Source: Alphaproteobacteria bacterium HGW-Alphaproteobacteria-18 (GTDB lineage Bacteria; Pseudomonadota; Alphaproteobacteria; Caulobacterales; Hyphomonadaceae). Taken from it: 64,000 bases of DNA. The stretch covers positions 1 through 64,000 of the forward strand of contig PHEH01000007.1 in NCBI GenBank assembly GCA_002841155.1, read 5' to 3'. Numbering within the stretch: the first letter of the stretch is position 1; each line of letters begins with the position of its first letter. The position numbers and the translations under genes are program-made. Below, in pieces: positions 7,025-14,662 of the stretch. The notes beneath the pieces were generated by a model, which saw only the letters and a program-made list of their open reading frames with translations, ran no database searches and was not told the origin of the DNA.

Positions 7025-7813
7025 ATGAGTCTGATCGCCCAATACGGTCCGCACCTTCCCTTCCTTCGTCGATATGCACGCGCCCTTACAGGCGCGCAGG
7101 AGAGCGGAGACGCCTACATCCGGGCCTGTCTTGAAGCCTTGAGTGAAGACCCCGGCTTGATGGTAAAGGCCTCCTCCCCCCGCGTCACTCTGTATGGCTT
7201 CTTTCATGCCATCTGGTCGACGACCGGCGCAAAACTGGAAACGGCGGGCAAACTCTCGGGCTCCTCGCCGGAAGCACGCCTGCGCAAGCTTGCCCCCATT
7301 CAACGCCAGGCCTTCCTTCTGACAACACTGGAGGGCTTCAGCCGCCCGGAAGCATGCGAGATCCTGGGCAAAAGCACCGCCGAACTCGAAAAACTCATCG
7401 AGGCAGCCCATCGCGAAATCGAACAACAGCTCTCCACATCGGTCCTCATCATTGAGGACGAACCGATCATTGCAGCAGACCTTGCAAACCTTGTGGAGGA
7501 TCTGGGGCACACCTTTGCGGGGAACGCTGCGACGCGCAAGCATGCCGTGGAACTTGCCCGCAGGGTCAAACCCGGACTGATCCTGTGTGATGTTCAGCTG
7601 GCAGATAATTCTTCAGGCATTGACGCGGTTCAGGATATCCTGGCCGACTTCGACCTGCCTGTTATTTTCATTACGGCCTTCCCAGAGCGCCTCCTAACAG
7701 GTGAGCGCCCTGAGCCCACCTACCTCATCACCAAACCGTTTCAGGATGATACGGTTAAGGCCGCCATCAGCCAGGCCCTCTTCTTCCACGCGCAAGCTGA
7801 GCCCCAAATCTGA
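7025..7813 (+). CDS. phyR: PhyR, sigma-mimicking response regulator
   Basis: A 262-residue master regulator of the general stress response. Residues 1-135 are a sigma-factor-like domain (sigma2-like, then sigma4-like with PIQRQAFLLTTLEGFS). Residues 138-258 form a receiver domain with acidic pocket E144/D145, phosphoacceptor D189 (LCDVQL), T217 and K237 (TKPF). Phosphorylation releases the sigma-like domain to bind NepR and so frees EcfG. The ATG at 7025 has GAGG upstream. It diverges from nepR-ecfG, with a near-consensus EcfG promoter at 6970-6994. Length and architecture are fully canonical. Confidence 0.96.
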   Translation: MSLIAQYGPHLPFLRRYARALTGAQESGDAYIRACLEALSEDPGLMVKASSPRVTLYGFFHAIWSTTGAKLETAGKLSGSSPEARLRKLAPIQRQAFLLTTLEGFSRPEACEILGKSTAELEKLIEAAHREIEQQLSTSVLIIEDEPIIAADLANLVEDLGHTFAGNAATRKHAVELARRVKPGLILCDVQLADNSSGIDAVQDILADFDLPVIFITAFPERLLTGERPEPTYLITKPFQDDTVKAAISQALFFHAQAEPQI

Positions 7814-7822
7814 GGGCAGATT

Positions 7823-7847
7823 GGAACCATTCGCTTTCTCCTTCGTT
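7823..7847 (+). promoter_or_regulatory. EcfG promoter of the DUF883-like/SLC13 gene group
   Basis: GGAAC (7823-7827), 16 nt, CGTT (7844-7847): exact consensus, beginning 10 bp after the phyR stop codon. The predicted start near 7854 gives a leader of about 25 nt that contains AAGGAG before the ATG at 7879. Confidence 0.88.
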
Positions 7848-7878
7848 GATGCAGCAAGGACACTGAAAGGAGAAAGCG

Positions 7879-8223
7879 ATGGCTACACCCCAAACTTCTA
7901 CGAGGAAATCGCGCGCCCGCATCAACGGTCACGACAAGAAGACAGCGGCAGCAGAAGCTGCACGCAATGATCTGCATACGGCACAAGAGGCTGCGGAGAC
8001 ATTTGTTTCAGCCGTCAAATCGTCGGCAAATCACTTTACCGAACATCTCGGCCGCGCCGTTGGCGAAAAGGTCGTGAAAGCCCAGCACGGCGCCGAGACG
8101 GTTGCCGACAAGGCAGCCGAAGCTCGCCACCGACTTGAAGACACCATCCGGGAACGCCCGCTGATGTCGGTTGGTGCAGCTGCTGGCGCCGGCGTACTTC
8201 TGGCTCTCCTGGCGCGCCGCTAA
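7879..8223 (+). CDS. DUF883/ElaB-like stress membrane-anchor protein
   Basis: A 114-residue protein: a basic N-terminus, a long amphipathic Ala/Glu/His-rich helix (about 25-92) with heptad character, then RERPLMSVGAAAGAGVLLALLARR. This last segment is the RxRP...GxxxGxxLxxLL(x)RR type C-terminal membrane anchor of DUF883/ElaB/YqjD proteins. Those proteins are stationary-phase inner-membrane proteins that can bind ribosomes (YqjD, E. coli). AAGGAG lies upstream of the ATG and an exact EcfG promoter lies at 7823-7847. Start of a probable three-gene group with the membrane protein and the permease that follow. Confidence 0.75.
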   Translation: MATPQTSTRKSRARINGHDKKTAAAEAARNDLHTAQEAAETFVSAVKSSANHFTEHLGRAVGEKVVKAQHGAETVADKAAEARHRLEDTIRERPLMSVGAAAGAGVLLALLARR

Positions 8224-8225
8224 GT

Positions 8226-8660
8226 ATGCTGGGCAGTCTGAAGCTTCGCGTCATCCTGATGGCCGGCGGGTCCGTAATAGGGCTCGCTGGCGCAGGCGCT
8301 CTGACATGGGCCGGTGTTGTTGCACTCACGCCCTGGCTTGGTCTTGCCGGGGCAGGCGTTCTGGTCGGCAGCGTATTGATCGCTGGCGGTGGCTTGGCAA
8401 TGTGGAAAGCAACGCGCCCATCCGTGCCTATGGAAGAAGAGTTTTCCGGTGTTACATCAGCGGCCACCAACACAATGGCCTATATCCGCGATGATACGCT
8501 CGACGCCCTGACAGACATGTCCCTCAGCGCAGTAAACAACATGGTGGACAAGCGCCCTATCCTCACAGTGCTAGGTGTCGGTGTGGCGGCTTATGCCCTC
8601 GCCCGAGCGCCAAATACAAGCGCCGGCATTGTTGACCGCATGCTATCCCGTCTGATCTGA
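8226..8660 (+). CDS. Small membrane protein of unknown function
   Basis: A 144-residue protein with two hydrophobic Gly/Ala-rich segments near the N-terminus (about 10-33 and 36-58), a soluble middle region (about 65-110) and a third hydrophobic stretch near 113-130 ending ARAPNTSAGIVDRMLSRLI. It starts 2 bp after the stop of the DUF883-like gene and ends 25 bp before the SLC13 permease, so all three probably share the EcfG promoter at 7823. The layout recalls holin-superfamily/YqjE-like companions of YqjD-type proteins, but no diagnostic motif is seen. Function unknown. Confidence 0.7.
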   Translation: MLGSLKLRVILMAGGSVIGLAGAGALTWAGVVALTPWLGLAGAGVLVGSVLIAGGGLAMWKATRPSVPMEEEFSGVTSAATNTMAYIRDDTLDALTDMSLSAVNNMVDKRPILTVLGVGVAAYALARAPNTSAGIVDRMLSRLI

Positions 8661-8685
8661 TCTACCGCAGATCGGGGATGCATAC

Positions 8686-10527
8686 ATGACACTTCCTCAA
8701 GCCGGCATCTTTGCCATCCTCGCCGTGACGGCCCTGCTCTTCGTTTGGGGGCGGTGGCGTCATGACCTGGTCGCCCTCGGCGCGCTCATGGCTTGCGTCA
8801 TTACAGGCCTCGTCGATCCCGGCAACGCCTTCTCGGGCTTTGGAAACCCTGCTGTCATTACTGTAGCATCGGTTCTCATCCTCAGTTTCGCGCTTCAGAG
8901 CACTGGAGTTGTAAACACACTGACAGCCCGCCTCCTGCCCTCGGCATCGGGCAGCACAGTCTCCATCATTGCGCTCTCAGCTCTGGCAGCGGGCCTTTCT
9001 GCCTTCATGAACAATGTTGGCGCCCTCGCACTGCTCATGCCCGTTGCGATCAAGACAGCAGAACGCCTGGGCATTTCTCCCGGCCGCGTCCTGATGCCCG
9101 TTTCATTCGCGTCCATTCTGGGCGGGATGACAACCTTGACCGGTACGCCGCCCAACCTGATCGTCGCCGGGTTCAGCGGACAGGACGGCGGCAGTGGCTT
9201 TACGATGTTCGATTTTGCGCCGGTTGGGCTCGCCGTAACGGCAAGTGGTCTTATCCTCATCGTCCTCGCCTGGAAGCTTGTTCCTGCGCGCGAACGCACG
9301 AACCTCTCCAGTTTTGAAACAGCGCCCTATATCATCGAGGCACGCGTAAAACCTGACTCTGCAATTATCGGCCAATCCCTTCGGGACATCGAATACCAGC
9401 TTGATACGACCGATGCCCAGATCGTCAGCCTGCTACGGAATGACCAGCGCATCTCCGCGCCAAGCCCCTACAGGGAAGTTCGCGCTGATGACGTTCTGGT
9501 CATTGAGGCAGACCCTGAGGCTATTGGCGACGCTCTGTCCAAGCTTGGACTTTCTCTGGATGCCGTGGACAAGACCGAAGAGGAGACAGCCCAGGAAAAA
9601 GTCCGAGATCCTGCCTCAGAAAAGGATGAAAAGGAAAAGAGCCCTCCCGCCACAAGCCGCCTCCAATCGGGCGATGTCATTCTGATGGAGCTGGCAGTTC
9701 GTCCCAACGCGCTCCTGCTCGGTCTTTCCATCAAACTGATTGATTTGCGCCGTGAGTTTGGCGTCAACCTCATAGCCCTGTCGAGAGACGGCAAGGAGTC
9801 GATGGCGCGCCTGAACTCCACCCCGATCCGTTCGGGCGATGTGTTGCTGGTTCAGGGCACAACGGACGCAATCCTCGAATTTGCCAACCGGTATGGCTGC
9901 GTTCCTCTGGCGGAACGCCCCCTGAAAATCCCGAACACACGCAAAGCACTGCTCGCAGCGATCATTATGGTGCTTGCAGTCTGCGGGGCCGCCTTTGGCC
10001 TATTGCCAGCCGCCATAACCTTCGCAGCAGGCGTACTTGCCGTGGCCGTTTTCAAAGTCATCCCCCTGCGCAAGCTTTATGAGCCGATTGACTGGCCGGT
10101 CGTTATTCTGCTCGGCGCGCTTATTCCTGTGGCTGGTGCGATGTCCACCACAGGCGCTGCCGACCTCCTCGCGCAAGGGCTCATCAGCGCTTCAGGCGGG
10201 GTCAATCCCGTCTACACGATGATCATTCTGCTGATCGTTACGATGACGCTCTCGGACTTCATGAACAATGCCGCCACCGCCGCTGTCATGTGCCCCATCG
10301 CCCTGGGCGCGGCAGCGCAACTTCAGGTCAATCCGGACACGTATCTCATGACCGTCGCCGTGGGGGCTTCCTGCGCGTTCCTGACGCCTATCGGCCACCA
10401 GAATAATGCGCTGATACTCGGCCCTGGCGGATTTCGTTTCGGAGATTACTGGCGCCTTGGCCTGCCGATGGAAATCGTCGTAATTCTTACAGCAACCCCT
10501 ATGCTGCTCTGGGCCTGGCCGCTCTGA
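8686..10527 (+). CDS. SLC13-family permease with two RCK_C domains
   Basis: A 613-residue inner-membrane transporter (divalent anion:sodium symporter/ArsB-NhaD superfamily). N-terminal membrane helices contain the SAFMNNVGALALLMP hairpin motif. Two cytosolic TrkA-C/RCK_C domains follow at about 210-290 and 325-405, separated by a charged KEEE-rich linker, and then a second membrane half with MTLSDFMNNAATAAVMCP. Such proteins transport sulfate or other dicarboxylate-like anions; RCK_C domains usually bind regulatory ligands. Third gene after an EcfG promoter, so a stress link is likely, although a separate promoter cannot be excluded. Substrate unknown. Confidence 0.85.
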   Translation: MTLPQAGIFAILAVTALLFVWGRWRHDLVALGALMACVITGLVDPGNAFSGFGNPAVITVASVLILSFALQSTGVVNTLTARLLPSASGSTVSIIALSALAAGLSAFMNNVGALALLMPVAIKTAERLGISPGRVLMPVSFASILGGMTTLTGTPPNLIVAGFSGQDGGSGFTMFDFAPVGLAVTASGLILIVLAWKLVPARERTNLSSFETAPYIIEARVKPDSAIIGQSLRDIEYQLDTTDAQIVSLLRNDQRISAPSPYREVRADDVLVIEADPEAIGDALSKLGLSLDAVDKTEEETAQEKVRDPASEKDEKEKSPPATSRLQSGDVILMELAVRPNALLLGLSIKLIDLRREFGVNLIALSRDGKESMARLNSTPIRSGDVLLVQGTTDAILEFANRYGCVPLAERPLKIPNTRKALLAAIIMVLAVCGAAFGLLPAAITFAAGVLAVAVFKVIPLRKLYEPIDWPVVILLGALIPVAGAMSTTGAADLLAQGLISASGGVNPVYTMIILLIVTMTLSDFMNNAATAAVMCPIALGAAAQLQVNPDTYLMTVAVGASCAFLTPIGHQNNALILGPGGFRFGDYWRLGLPMEIVVILTATPMLLWAWPL

Positions 10528-10552
10528 TATTGCCGGCCAAAAGCTTTTCCTT

Positions 10553-10577
10553 GGAACCTCGAAAGGATGAGCGCGTT
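10553..10577 (+). promoter_or_regulatory. EcfG promoter of the DUF1328 gene
   Basis: GGAAC (10553-10557), 16 nt, CGTT (10574-10577): exact consensus, 54 bp before the ATG of the small membrane protein at 10631. Confidence 0.88.
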
Positions 10578-10630
10578 TCCTTTTCACGGACCGACAGATT
10601 TGGTCAGAGACACAAACAAAGGAGACTTCC

Positions 10631-10804
10631 ATGCTTGGTTGGGCACTGACATTCTTTATTCTTGCGATCATCGCCGCCTTGCTTGGCTTCGGCGGAATTG
10701 CCGGCGCCGCCGCGAGCATCGCGAAAATTCTTTTCTTCGTATTCCTGGCGCTTCTCGTTGTGACATTTGTTGCACGCGCGCTGCGCGGCCGAAGCATCAC
10801 CTGA
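10631..10804 (+). CDS. DUF1328 (YtjA-type) small membrane protein
   Basis: A 57-residue, almost entirely hydrophobic protein beginning [20 protein letters not shown], with [15 protein letters not shown] in the middle and a basic RALRGRS tail. This is the hallmark pattern of the DUF1328/YtjA family, whose members have two short membrane helices and unknown function and often appear in alphaproteobacterial general stress regulons. AAAGGAG lies upstream of the ATG. An exact EcfG promoter (10553-10577) precedes it and a UUCG-capped terminator (10848-10872) follows, so it is monocistronic. Confidence 0.93.
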   Translation: MLGWALTFFILAIIAALLGFGGIAGAAASIAKILFFVFLALLVVTFVARALRGRSIT

Positions 10805-10847
10805 CAGGGCAATGGCCTGCGCTATGGCCTGTCACCCCCACACTTCC

Positions 10848-10872
10848 AAGGGCGCCTTCGGGCGCCCTTTTT
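10848..10872 (+). terminator. Rho-independent terminator with UUCG tetraloop
   Basis: Stem AAGGGCGCC (10848-10856) and GGCGCCCTT (10861-10869), closed by the stable TTCG tetraloop and followed by a T-run. It ends the DUF1328 transcript. Confidence 0.92.
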
Positions 10873-10931
10873 ATGAACTCCACTCATCATTTCTGTCGCT
10901 GAACTGACAAAGAAATACTTTTGAATATCAG

Positions 10932-10957
10932 GGAACTGAATCTGCCTCCGGAACGTT
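10932..10957 (+). promoter_or_regulatory. EcfG promoter of the CsbD gene (17-nt spacer)
   Basis: GGAAC (10932-10936), 17 nt, CGTT (10954-10957). The 17-nt spacing is within the accepted range for this sigma class. It lies 51 bp before the csbD-like ATG at 11009. Confidence 0.8.
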
Positions 10958-11008
10958 ATTAAGATGTGTGCCACGAAGGCGCATTCAGATATCCGCACGG
11001 AGACTGCC

Positions 11009-11203
11009 ATGACCAACAAGAACACTGTCAAGGGCGTCGGCAACCAGATTGCTGGCAATAGCAAAGAGGCCGCAGGCAAAGTGACCGGCAACAAGAAGCT
11101 GGAAGCAGAAGGCCGTGCTCAGGAATTGAAAGGCGATGTTCAGCGCGCTGCTGGCAAAGCTGAAGAGAAGTTGAAAAAAGTAGCGGACGATATCCGCAAG
11201 TAA
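11009..11203 (+). CDS. CsbD-family stress protein
   Basis: A 64-residue hydrophilic protein with the CsbD pattern: N-terminal NTVKGVGNQIAG, then KEAAGKVTGNKKLEAEGRAQELKGDVQ and AAGKAEEKLKK. CsbD proteins are small general-stress proteins of unknown biochemical role (SigB-controlled in Bacillus, EcfG-controlled in alphaproteobacteria). The ATG at 11009 gives the normal family length; upstream in-frame codons run into the promoter. An EcfG promoter with 17-nt spacing precedes it and terminator hairpins follow (11205-11226, 11282-11320). Confidence 0.93.
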   Translation: MTNKNTVKGVGNQIAGNSKEAAGKVTGNKKLEAEGRAQELKGDVQRAAGKAEEKLKKVADDIRK

Positions 11204-11281
11204 TCCTGACTATTTAAAATCAGGATACGGAAGAAATTCAGGCGCCCGTCAGCGTCCCCCACCCCCACGTGTGGCGCCTGT

Positions 11282-11320
11282 CCGCCATCCAGCTCAGGCT
11301 GGGTGGCGGTTTTCGTTTTT
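11282..11320 (+). terminator. Rho-independent terminator after csbD
   Basis: Arms CCGCCATCCAGC (11282-11293) and GCTGGGTGGCGG (11298-11309) pair over 12 bp with one G-U, loop TCAG, followed by TTTTCGTTTTT. A weaker hairpin, TCCTGA/TCAGGA, lies just after the stop codon near 11205-11226. Confidence 0.9.
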
Positions 11321-11332
11321 GGAAAGAGATTG

Positions 11333-12415
11333 TCAGTCCGGAGACTCGTCGCTCATCTGGTGAACGAGCGAGAAATCGACGCGAAGACCATCAGGGCTCA
11401 TGACACGGGACACCTGACCGCCCGCTGATGTCACAATGCGCTGTATAACCGCCAGCCCGGTATGGGTGGAAGAAGATGTCTCTGTCTGGTCGTCTGAGAC
11501 GTCCTCAAGCGGCTCAATCCAGGAAATATGCAGCCAGTCTTCCTCAATCCGGCCCTCGCAATGAATGGCACTGCCATTGCGCAGAGCGCCATATTTCAAA
11601 GAGTTCGTCGTGAGTTCTCCTATGACCACGGCAATGACGCGCATCTGCGCTTCATCCACCAGGCAATCGGGTAGGCCGGTCACATTGATCGTTTCCTCGC
11701 TGACGCCTGCTGCATCGACAAGATCGGAAACCAGCGAGCGCAACGGAAAGTCGCTGGCGGCATCCACCAGCTTACCCTGCGCCACGGCAAGGGAAGAAAA
11801 CCGTGCGACCAGATCCTCAGCAAATGTCTGATGCTCGGGTGTTTGACGCGCGCTGATCTTGGCAATCGCGCTGGCAACTGCAAAGGCATTCTTCAGCCTG
11901 TGACGCATCTCAAGTGCGATTGTGTCGTACATCTTGCGATTTGTAACGGCGTCCGTCACGTCCTTGGACACAACAAGCACACCGCTCACTTCGCCCAGCC
12001 CATCGCGTATCGGCACAACGCGCACATCCCACCATTTGGGACGCCCTCGCGCCGTGGGGCAGAAACCCCGGAAGTCAGATATTTCGCCAGCCGCACCTTT
12101 TACTGTCGCATCCTGCACCATCGAATGGGAATCCTCAGGCCAGAGATCCCACCAATGCCGCCCGATAACATCGGTCTCGGCATTCAGCTGGCGAGACAAC
12201 AGGCCAGCCGGATTCATGTGCCGGATGCGGCCGCTCAGATCGAGGATCTTGATGCAATCCCGGCTGCTCTGAAGCAGCGCCGCAAGAATAGGATCAGACA
12301 GGCTAGACGACAGATCTTCTGTCGTGATGGAGACCGATCCGCCATCAAGTGCCGGGCTAAGATGCATTGTACCAAACTCCTCGTTCGGTCCCACGGCTGA
12401 ATTGCTATCCTGCAT
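11333..12415 (-). CDS. PAS-domain HWE-family histidine kinase
   Basis: A 360-residue soluble sensor kinase. A PAS domain (about 40-155) is followed by the phosphoacceptor motif EMRHRLKN with H172 and a complete ATP-binding domain: N-box GELTTNSLKYG with N271, then the diagnostic W-x-E of HWE kinases (W299, E301) and a GLAVIQRI G2-like box. It has no transmembrane segment, so it senses a cytosolic signal. It lies at the edge of the general-stress island, and HWE kinases often feed PhyR. Unlike the GSR-locus kinase-like protein, its catalytic domain looks intact, making it a plausible PhyR kinase (inference). An alternative start is the internal Met at residue 17. Confidence 0.88.
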   Translation of the reverse strand: MQDSNSAVGPNEEFGTMHLSPALDGGSVSITTEDLSSSLSDPILAALLQSSRDCIKILDLSGRIRHMNPAGLLSRQLNAETDVIGRHWWDLWPEDSHSMVQDATVKGAAGEISDFRGFCPTARGRPKWWDVRVVPIRDGLGEVSGVLVVSKDVTDAVTNRKMYDTIALEMRHRLKNAFAVASAIAKISARQTPEHQTFAEDLVARFSSLAVAQGKLVDAASDFPLRSLVSDLVDAAGVSEETINVTGLPDCLVDEAQMRVIAVVIGELTTNSLKYGALRNGSAIHCEGRIEEDWLHISWIEPLEDVSDDQTETSSSTHTGLAVIQRIVTSAGGQVSRVMSPDGLRVDFSLVHQMSDESPD

Positions 12416-12768
12416 CCCCTAATACACCAGAATGAAGCGGAAATACACGTTGTGCGCAAGCCCTGGTTGTTAGTTCAGGTGCAGTCGGGGAAATGTAGTT
12501 AACAGCAAGCAAAGCATGGGAAGCCTTGCGTGACGTTTGGCCGGAAGCCTGATGTTTCCGGGGCATCCGCCACCTGAAGATATCAAGCATGCTCTCTGTA
12601 CAGATTTTAATGACACGGCCCCTGACATATCCGAATTCAACCAATGATCATATTCGCAAGTCACGAGGTTGGCCCAGGAAACAAAAAGATACCAGAGGTT
12701 CATACGCAACCGGCCGCTACCTGGATTTCACGGCAGAAAGCTATTTTTGCAGGCAGGCCCGATCATAC
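12416..12768. other. Intergenic region without recognised gene
   Basis: The 353 bp between the HWE kinase start and the Rnk-like gene stop hold no frame with a convincing ribosome-binding site. A short inverted repeat CCGGAA (12541-12546)/TTCCGG (12556-12561) is present. No EcfG motif was found on either strand. It should contain the kinase promoter. Confidence 0.5.
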
Positions 12769-13155
12769 TCAGGAATGCGATACATCAAGCACTTCCAGGC
12801 TGTGATCGCGGCCATCAGAGCCCATCCAGGTCATCATATCCCCGACCCGCAGACCGATGAGCATCGCGCCCACCTGGGTCAGGACTGATATCCGCTTTGC
12901 TTCGATATTTGCCTCGTAGGGGTAGACGAGCGAGAAGTCCTCATACCGGGCCCCATCATATTGAAAGCTCACCCGGTCATGCATGCGCACAACATCAAGG
13001 GGCACCTCGCCGGCTGGCGAAACGCGGGCGCGGGCAAGCTCTTCTATCAACGTATCAGCAGCAGGCTCCCTGCCCTGAACGGCGTAGGCAAGATCGGAAA
13101 GCCGCTCAAGTTCGGCTTCGGTGACATATACAGGTGGGCGGGCAGTGTGGGACAT
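12769..13155 (-). CDS. Rnk/GreA-C-terminal-like RNA polymerase-binding protein
   Basis: A 128-residue protein. The N-terminal part (about 10-50) is a short helical region with VYVTEAELERLSDLAY. The rest is a GreA/GreB C-terminal FKBP-like domain with VRMHDRVSFQYDG, FSLVYPYEANIEAKRISVLTQVGAMLIGLRVGD and a closing SLEVLDV. This is the pattern of Rnk (nucleoside diphosphate kinase regulator), which binds the RNA polymerase secondary channel. GGAGCTACT precedes the ATG. Monocistronic; the gap upstream (13156-13369) contains an inverted repeat, GCCCCTGAT (13233-13241)/ATCAGGGGC (13263-13271). Confidence 0.82.
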   Translation of the reverse strand: MSHTARPPVYVTEAELERLSDLAYAVQGREPAADTLIEELARARVSPAGEVPLDVVRMHDRVSFQYDGARYEDFSLVYPYEANIEAKRISVLTQVGAMLIGLRVGDMMTWMGSDGRDHSLEVLDVSHS

Positions 13156-13369
13156 AGTAGCTCCGAATGCATGAAAGCGCCGCGGCCAATTCTGGCGCGG
13201 ACGAAGGAGAATGTGTGTGAGATAGTTTTCGCGCCCCTGATAACGCCCGCTCTTCAGGCACGATCAGGGGCTAGCGGCGTGCGGCAGCACGCGCAGCGGG
13301 AATAAAAAGAAGAGCCGGTCTCAACGACATGTCACCAAGATGATCGCAGGGGCAATATAGTCAAGCCGT

Positions 13370-13852
13370 TCACTCAGTAACGCGCCCATCCCACTCGCCC
13401 TTGCGCGCGCCTGGCCCAGGATGGGGCATCACTTCTCTGGGGTCTAAAGCCTCCCCACACTCTGAGCAGGTCAGCACGCTTCGGAAATCATGCCCGCAGG
13501 CCTTATGCCGGTGAAGCAGTGGCGGCCCCTTTTTTCCGGCATAATGCGTATCCCCCCAGTGAACGAGGCTTATGATGACCGGGTAAAGGCCCAACCCCTT
13601 TTCCGTAAGCCTGTACTCATACCGCAGCGGCACCTGGCTGTAGGCAACCCTCTCCAGAACCCCATGCTCCACCAGATGCTTCAGGCGCTCGGCCAACACG
13701 CGACGGGCAATTCCGAGCCGCTCCTGAAAGTCATCAAACCGGCGCACACGGAGGAATGCCTCACGTAGCACAAGCAACGCCCAGCGGTCTCCCACAACAG
13801 CCATCGCCCGCGCCAGCGAACAATTCTCCCGGTCAAGTTCCTGCCATTTCAT
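13370..13852 (-). CDS. HxlR-family transcriptional regulator
   Basis: A 160-residue winged-helix regulator. C11 (NCSLARAMAVVGDRWALLVLREA) and FDDFQERLGIARRVLAERLKHL carry the family signature, followed by the wing YRLTEKGLGLYPV. An added C-terminal extension carries H-K-A-C-G-H-D and L-T-C-S-E-C-G, which look like a small zinc ribbon and are common in this subfamily. It diverges from the SDR/isomerase pair with 66 bp between starts, so it probably regulates them. The intergenic GTCTT (13876-13880)/AAGAC (13886-13890) inverted repeat is a candidate operator. Confidence 0.88.
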   Translation of the reverse strand: MKWQELDRENCSLARAMAVVGDRWALLVLREAFLRVRRFDDFQERLGIARRVLAERLKHLVEHGVLERVAYSQVPLRYEYRLTEKGLGLYPVIISLVHWGDTHYAGKKGPPLLHRHKACGHDFRSVLTCSECGEALDPREVMPHPGPGARKGEWDGRVTE

Positions 13853-13867
13853 GGGTCACTTTTATCA

Positions 13868-13896
13868 TTGACTTAGTCTTATTTCAAGACCTACTT
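13868..13896 (+). promoter_or_regulatory. Candidate promoter/operator between the HxlR and SDR genes
   Basis: TTGACT (13868-13873) resembles a -35, with a weak -10 (about 13891-13896) 17 bp on. The inverted repeat GTCTT-N5-AAGAC (13876-13890) lies in the spacer, where a repressor would block polymerase. The -10 is poor, so this is tentative. Confidence 0.4.
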
Positions 13897-13918
13897 GTCG
13901 AACAACAGGGAGGCATAC

Positions 13919-14662
13919 ATGCCAGACCGAAATGCAACATGCGCCATAATAGGCGCTGGAGACTTCATCGGCTCCGCCATCGCAAAAAAGTTTGCCGCCG
14001 AGGGCTACACCGTCTTCGCCGGCCGCCGCACGGCAGAAAAACTTGAAAAGCTTAAAAGCGATATCGAAGCGGATGGCGGCACATGCATCGCGCGCGGCCT
14101 TGATGCCCGCAAGGAAGAAGATGTCACCGCCTTCTTGCGGGAAGCAGACGCCCACGCCCCTCTGGAAGTTGTCATCTCCAATCCCGGCGCCAATGTCTAT
14201 TTCCACCTGCTCGACACGAGCGAGCGCGTGTTCTTCAAAGTTTGGGAGATGGCCTGCAAGGCGGGCTTCCTTACCGGCCGGGAAGCTGCCCGCCTGATGC
14301 TGGCACGCGGCAAAGGCTCAATCTTCTTTACAGGCGCAACTGCCAGCCTGCGGGGAGGAATAGGCTACGCCGCCTTCGCCAGCGCCAAGGGTGGCCTGCG
14401 CATGATGTGTCAAGCCATGGCGCGCGAGCTTGGCCCTCAGAATATCCATGTCGCCCATCTCATCATCGATGCGGGAGTTGATACCGATTTCGTCCGGAAC
14501 CGGATCAAGTCCGCCCGCGGCGAAGAGGCTGCCGCAAACCTGGCTCCCGATACCCTCATGAACCCCGCCTCTATCGCCGACGCCTACTGGTATCTCCACC
14601 AGCAGAACCGCGATGCCTGGACATTCGAAATGGATCTGCGACCCTATAAGGAAACCTGGTAA
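13919..14662 (+). CDS. Short-chain dehydrogenase/reductase lacking the catalytic Tyr
   Basis: A 247-residue Rossmann protein. The nucleotide-binding loop GAGDFIGSAIAKKF lies near residues 12-25, a GRR stretch after strand 2 suggests NADP(H), and SNPGAN corresponds to NNAG. The catalytic Ser lies in TGATAS, but the YxxxK motif reads F-A-S-A-K, with Phe in place of Tyr. This variant occurs in a known SDR subgroup whose activity is unclear. GGGAGG lies upstream of the ATG at 13919; an in-frame TTG at 13895 has no such site. It overlaps the isomerase gene by 1 bp (TAATG), so the two act together. Confidence 0.87.
   Translation: MPDRNATCAIIGAGDFIGSAIAKKFAAEGYTVFAGRRTAEKLEKLKSDIEADGGTCIARGLDARKEEDVTAFLREADAHAPLEVVISNPGANVYFHLLDTSERVFFKVWEMACKAGFLTGREAARLMLARGKGSIFFTGATASLRGGIGYAAFASAKGGLRMMCQAMARELGPQNIHVAHLIIDAGVDTDFVRNRIKSARGEEAAANLAPDTLMNPASIADAYWYLHQQNRDAWTFEMDLRPYKETW

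Noticed and set aside
12416-12768. Short plus-strand frame from about 12642
   Set aside because: About 50 codons without a ribosome-binding site or family resemblance; it overlaps the Rnk-like gene's 3' end.
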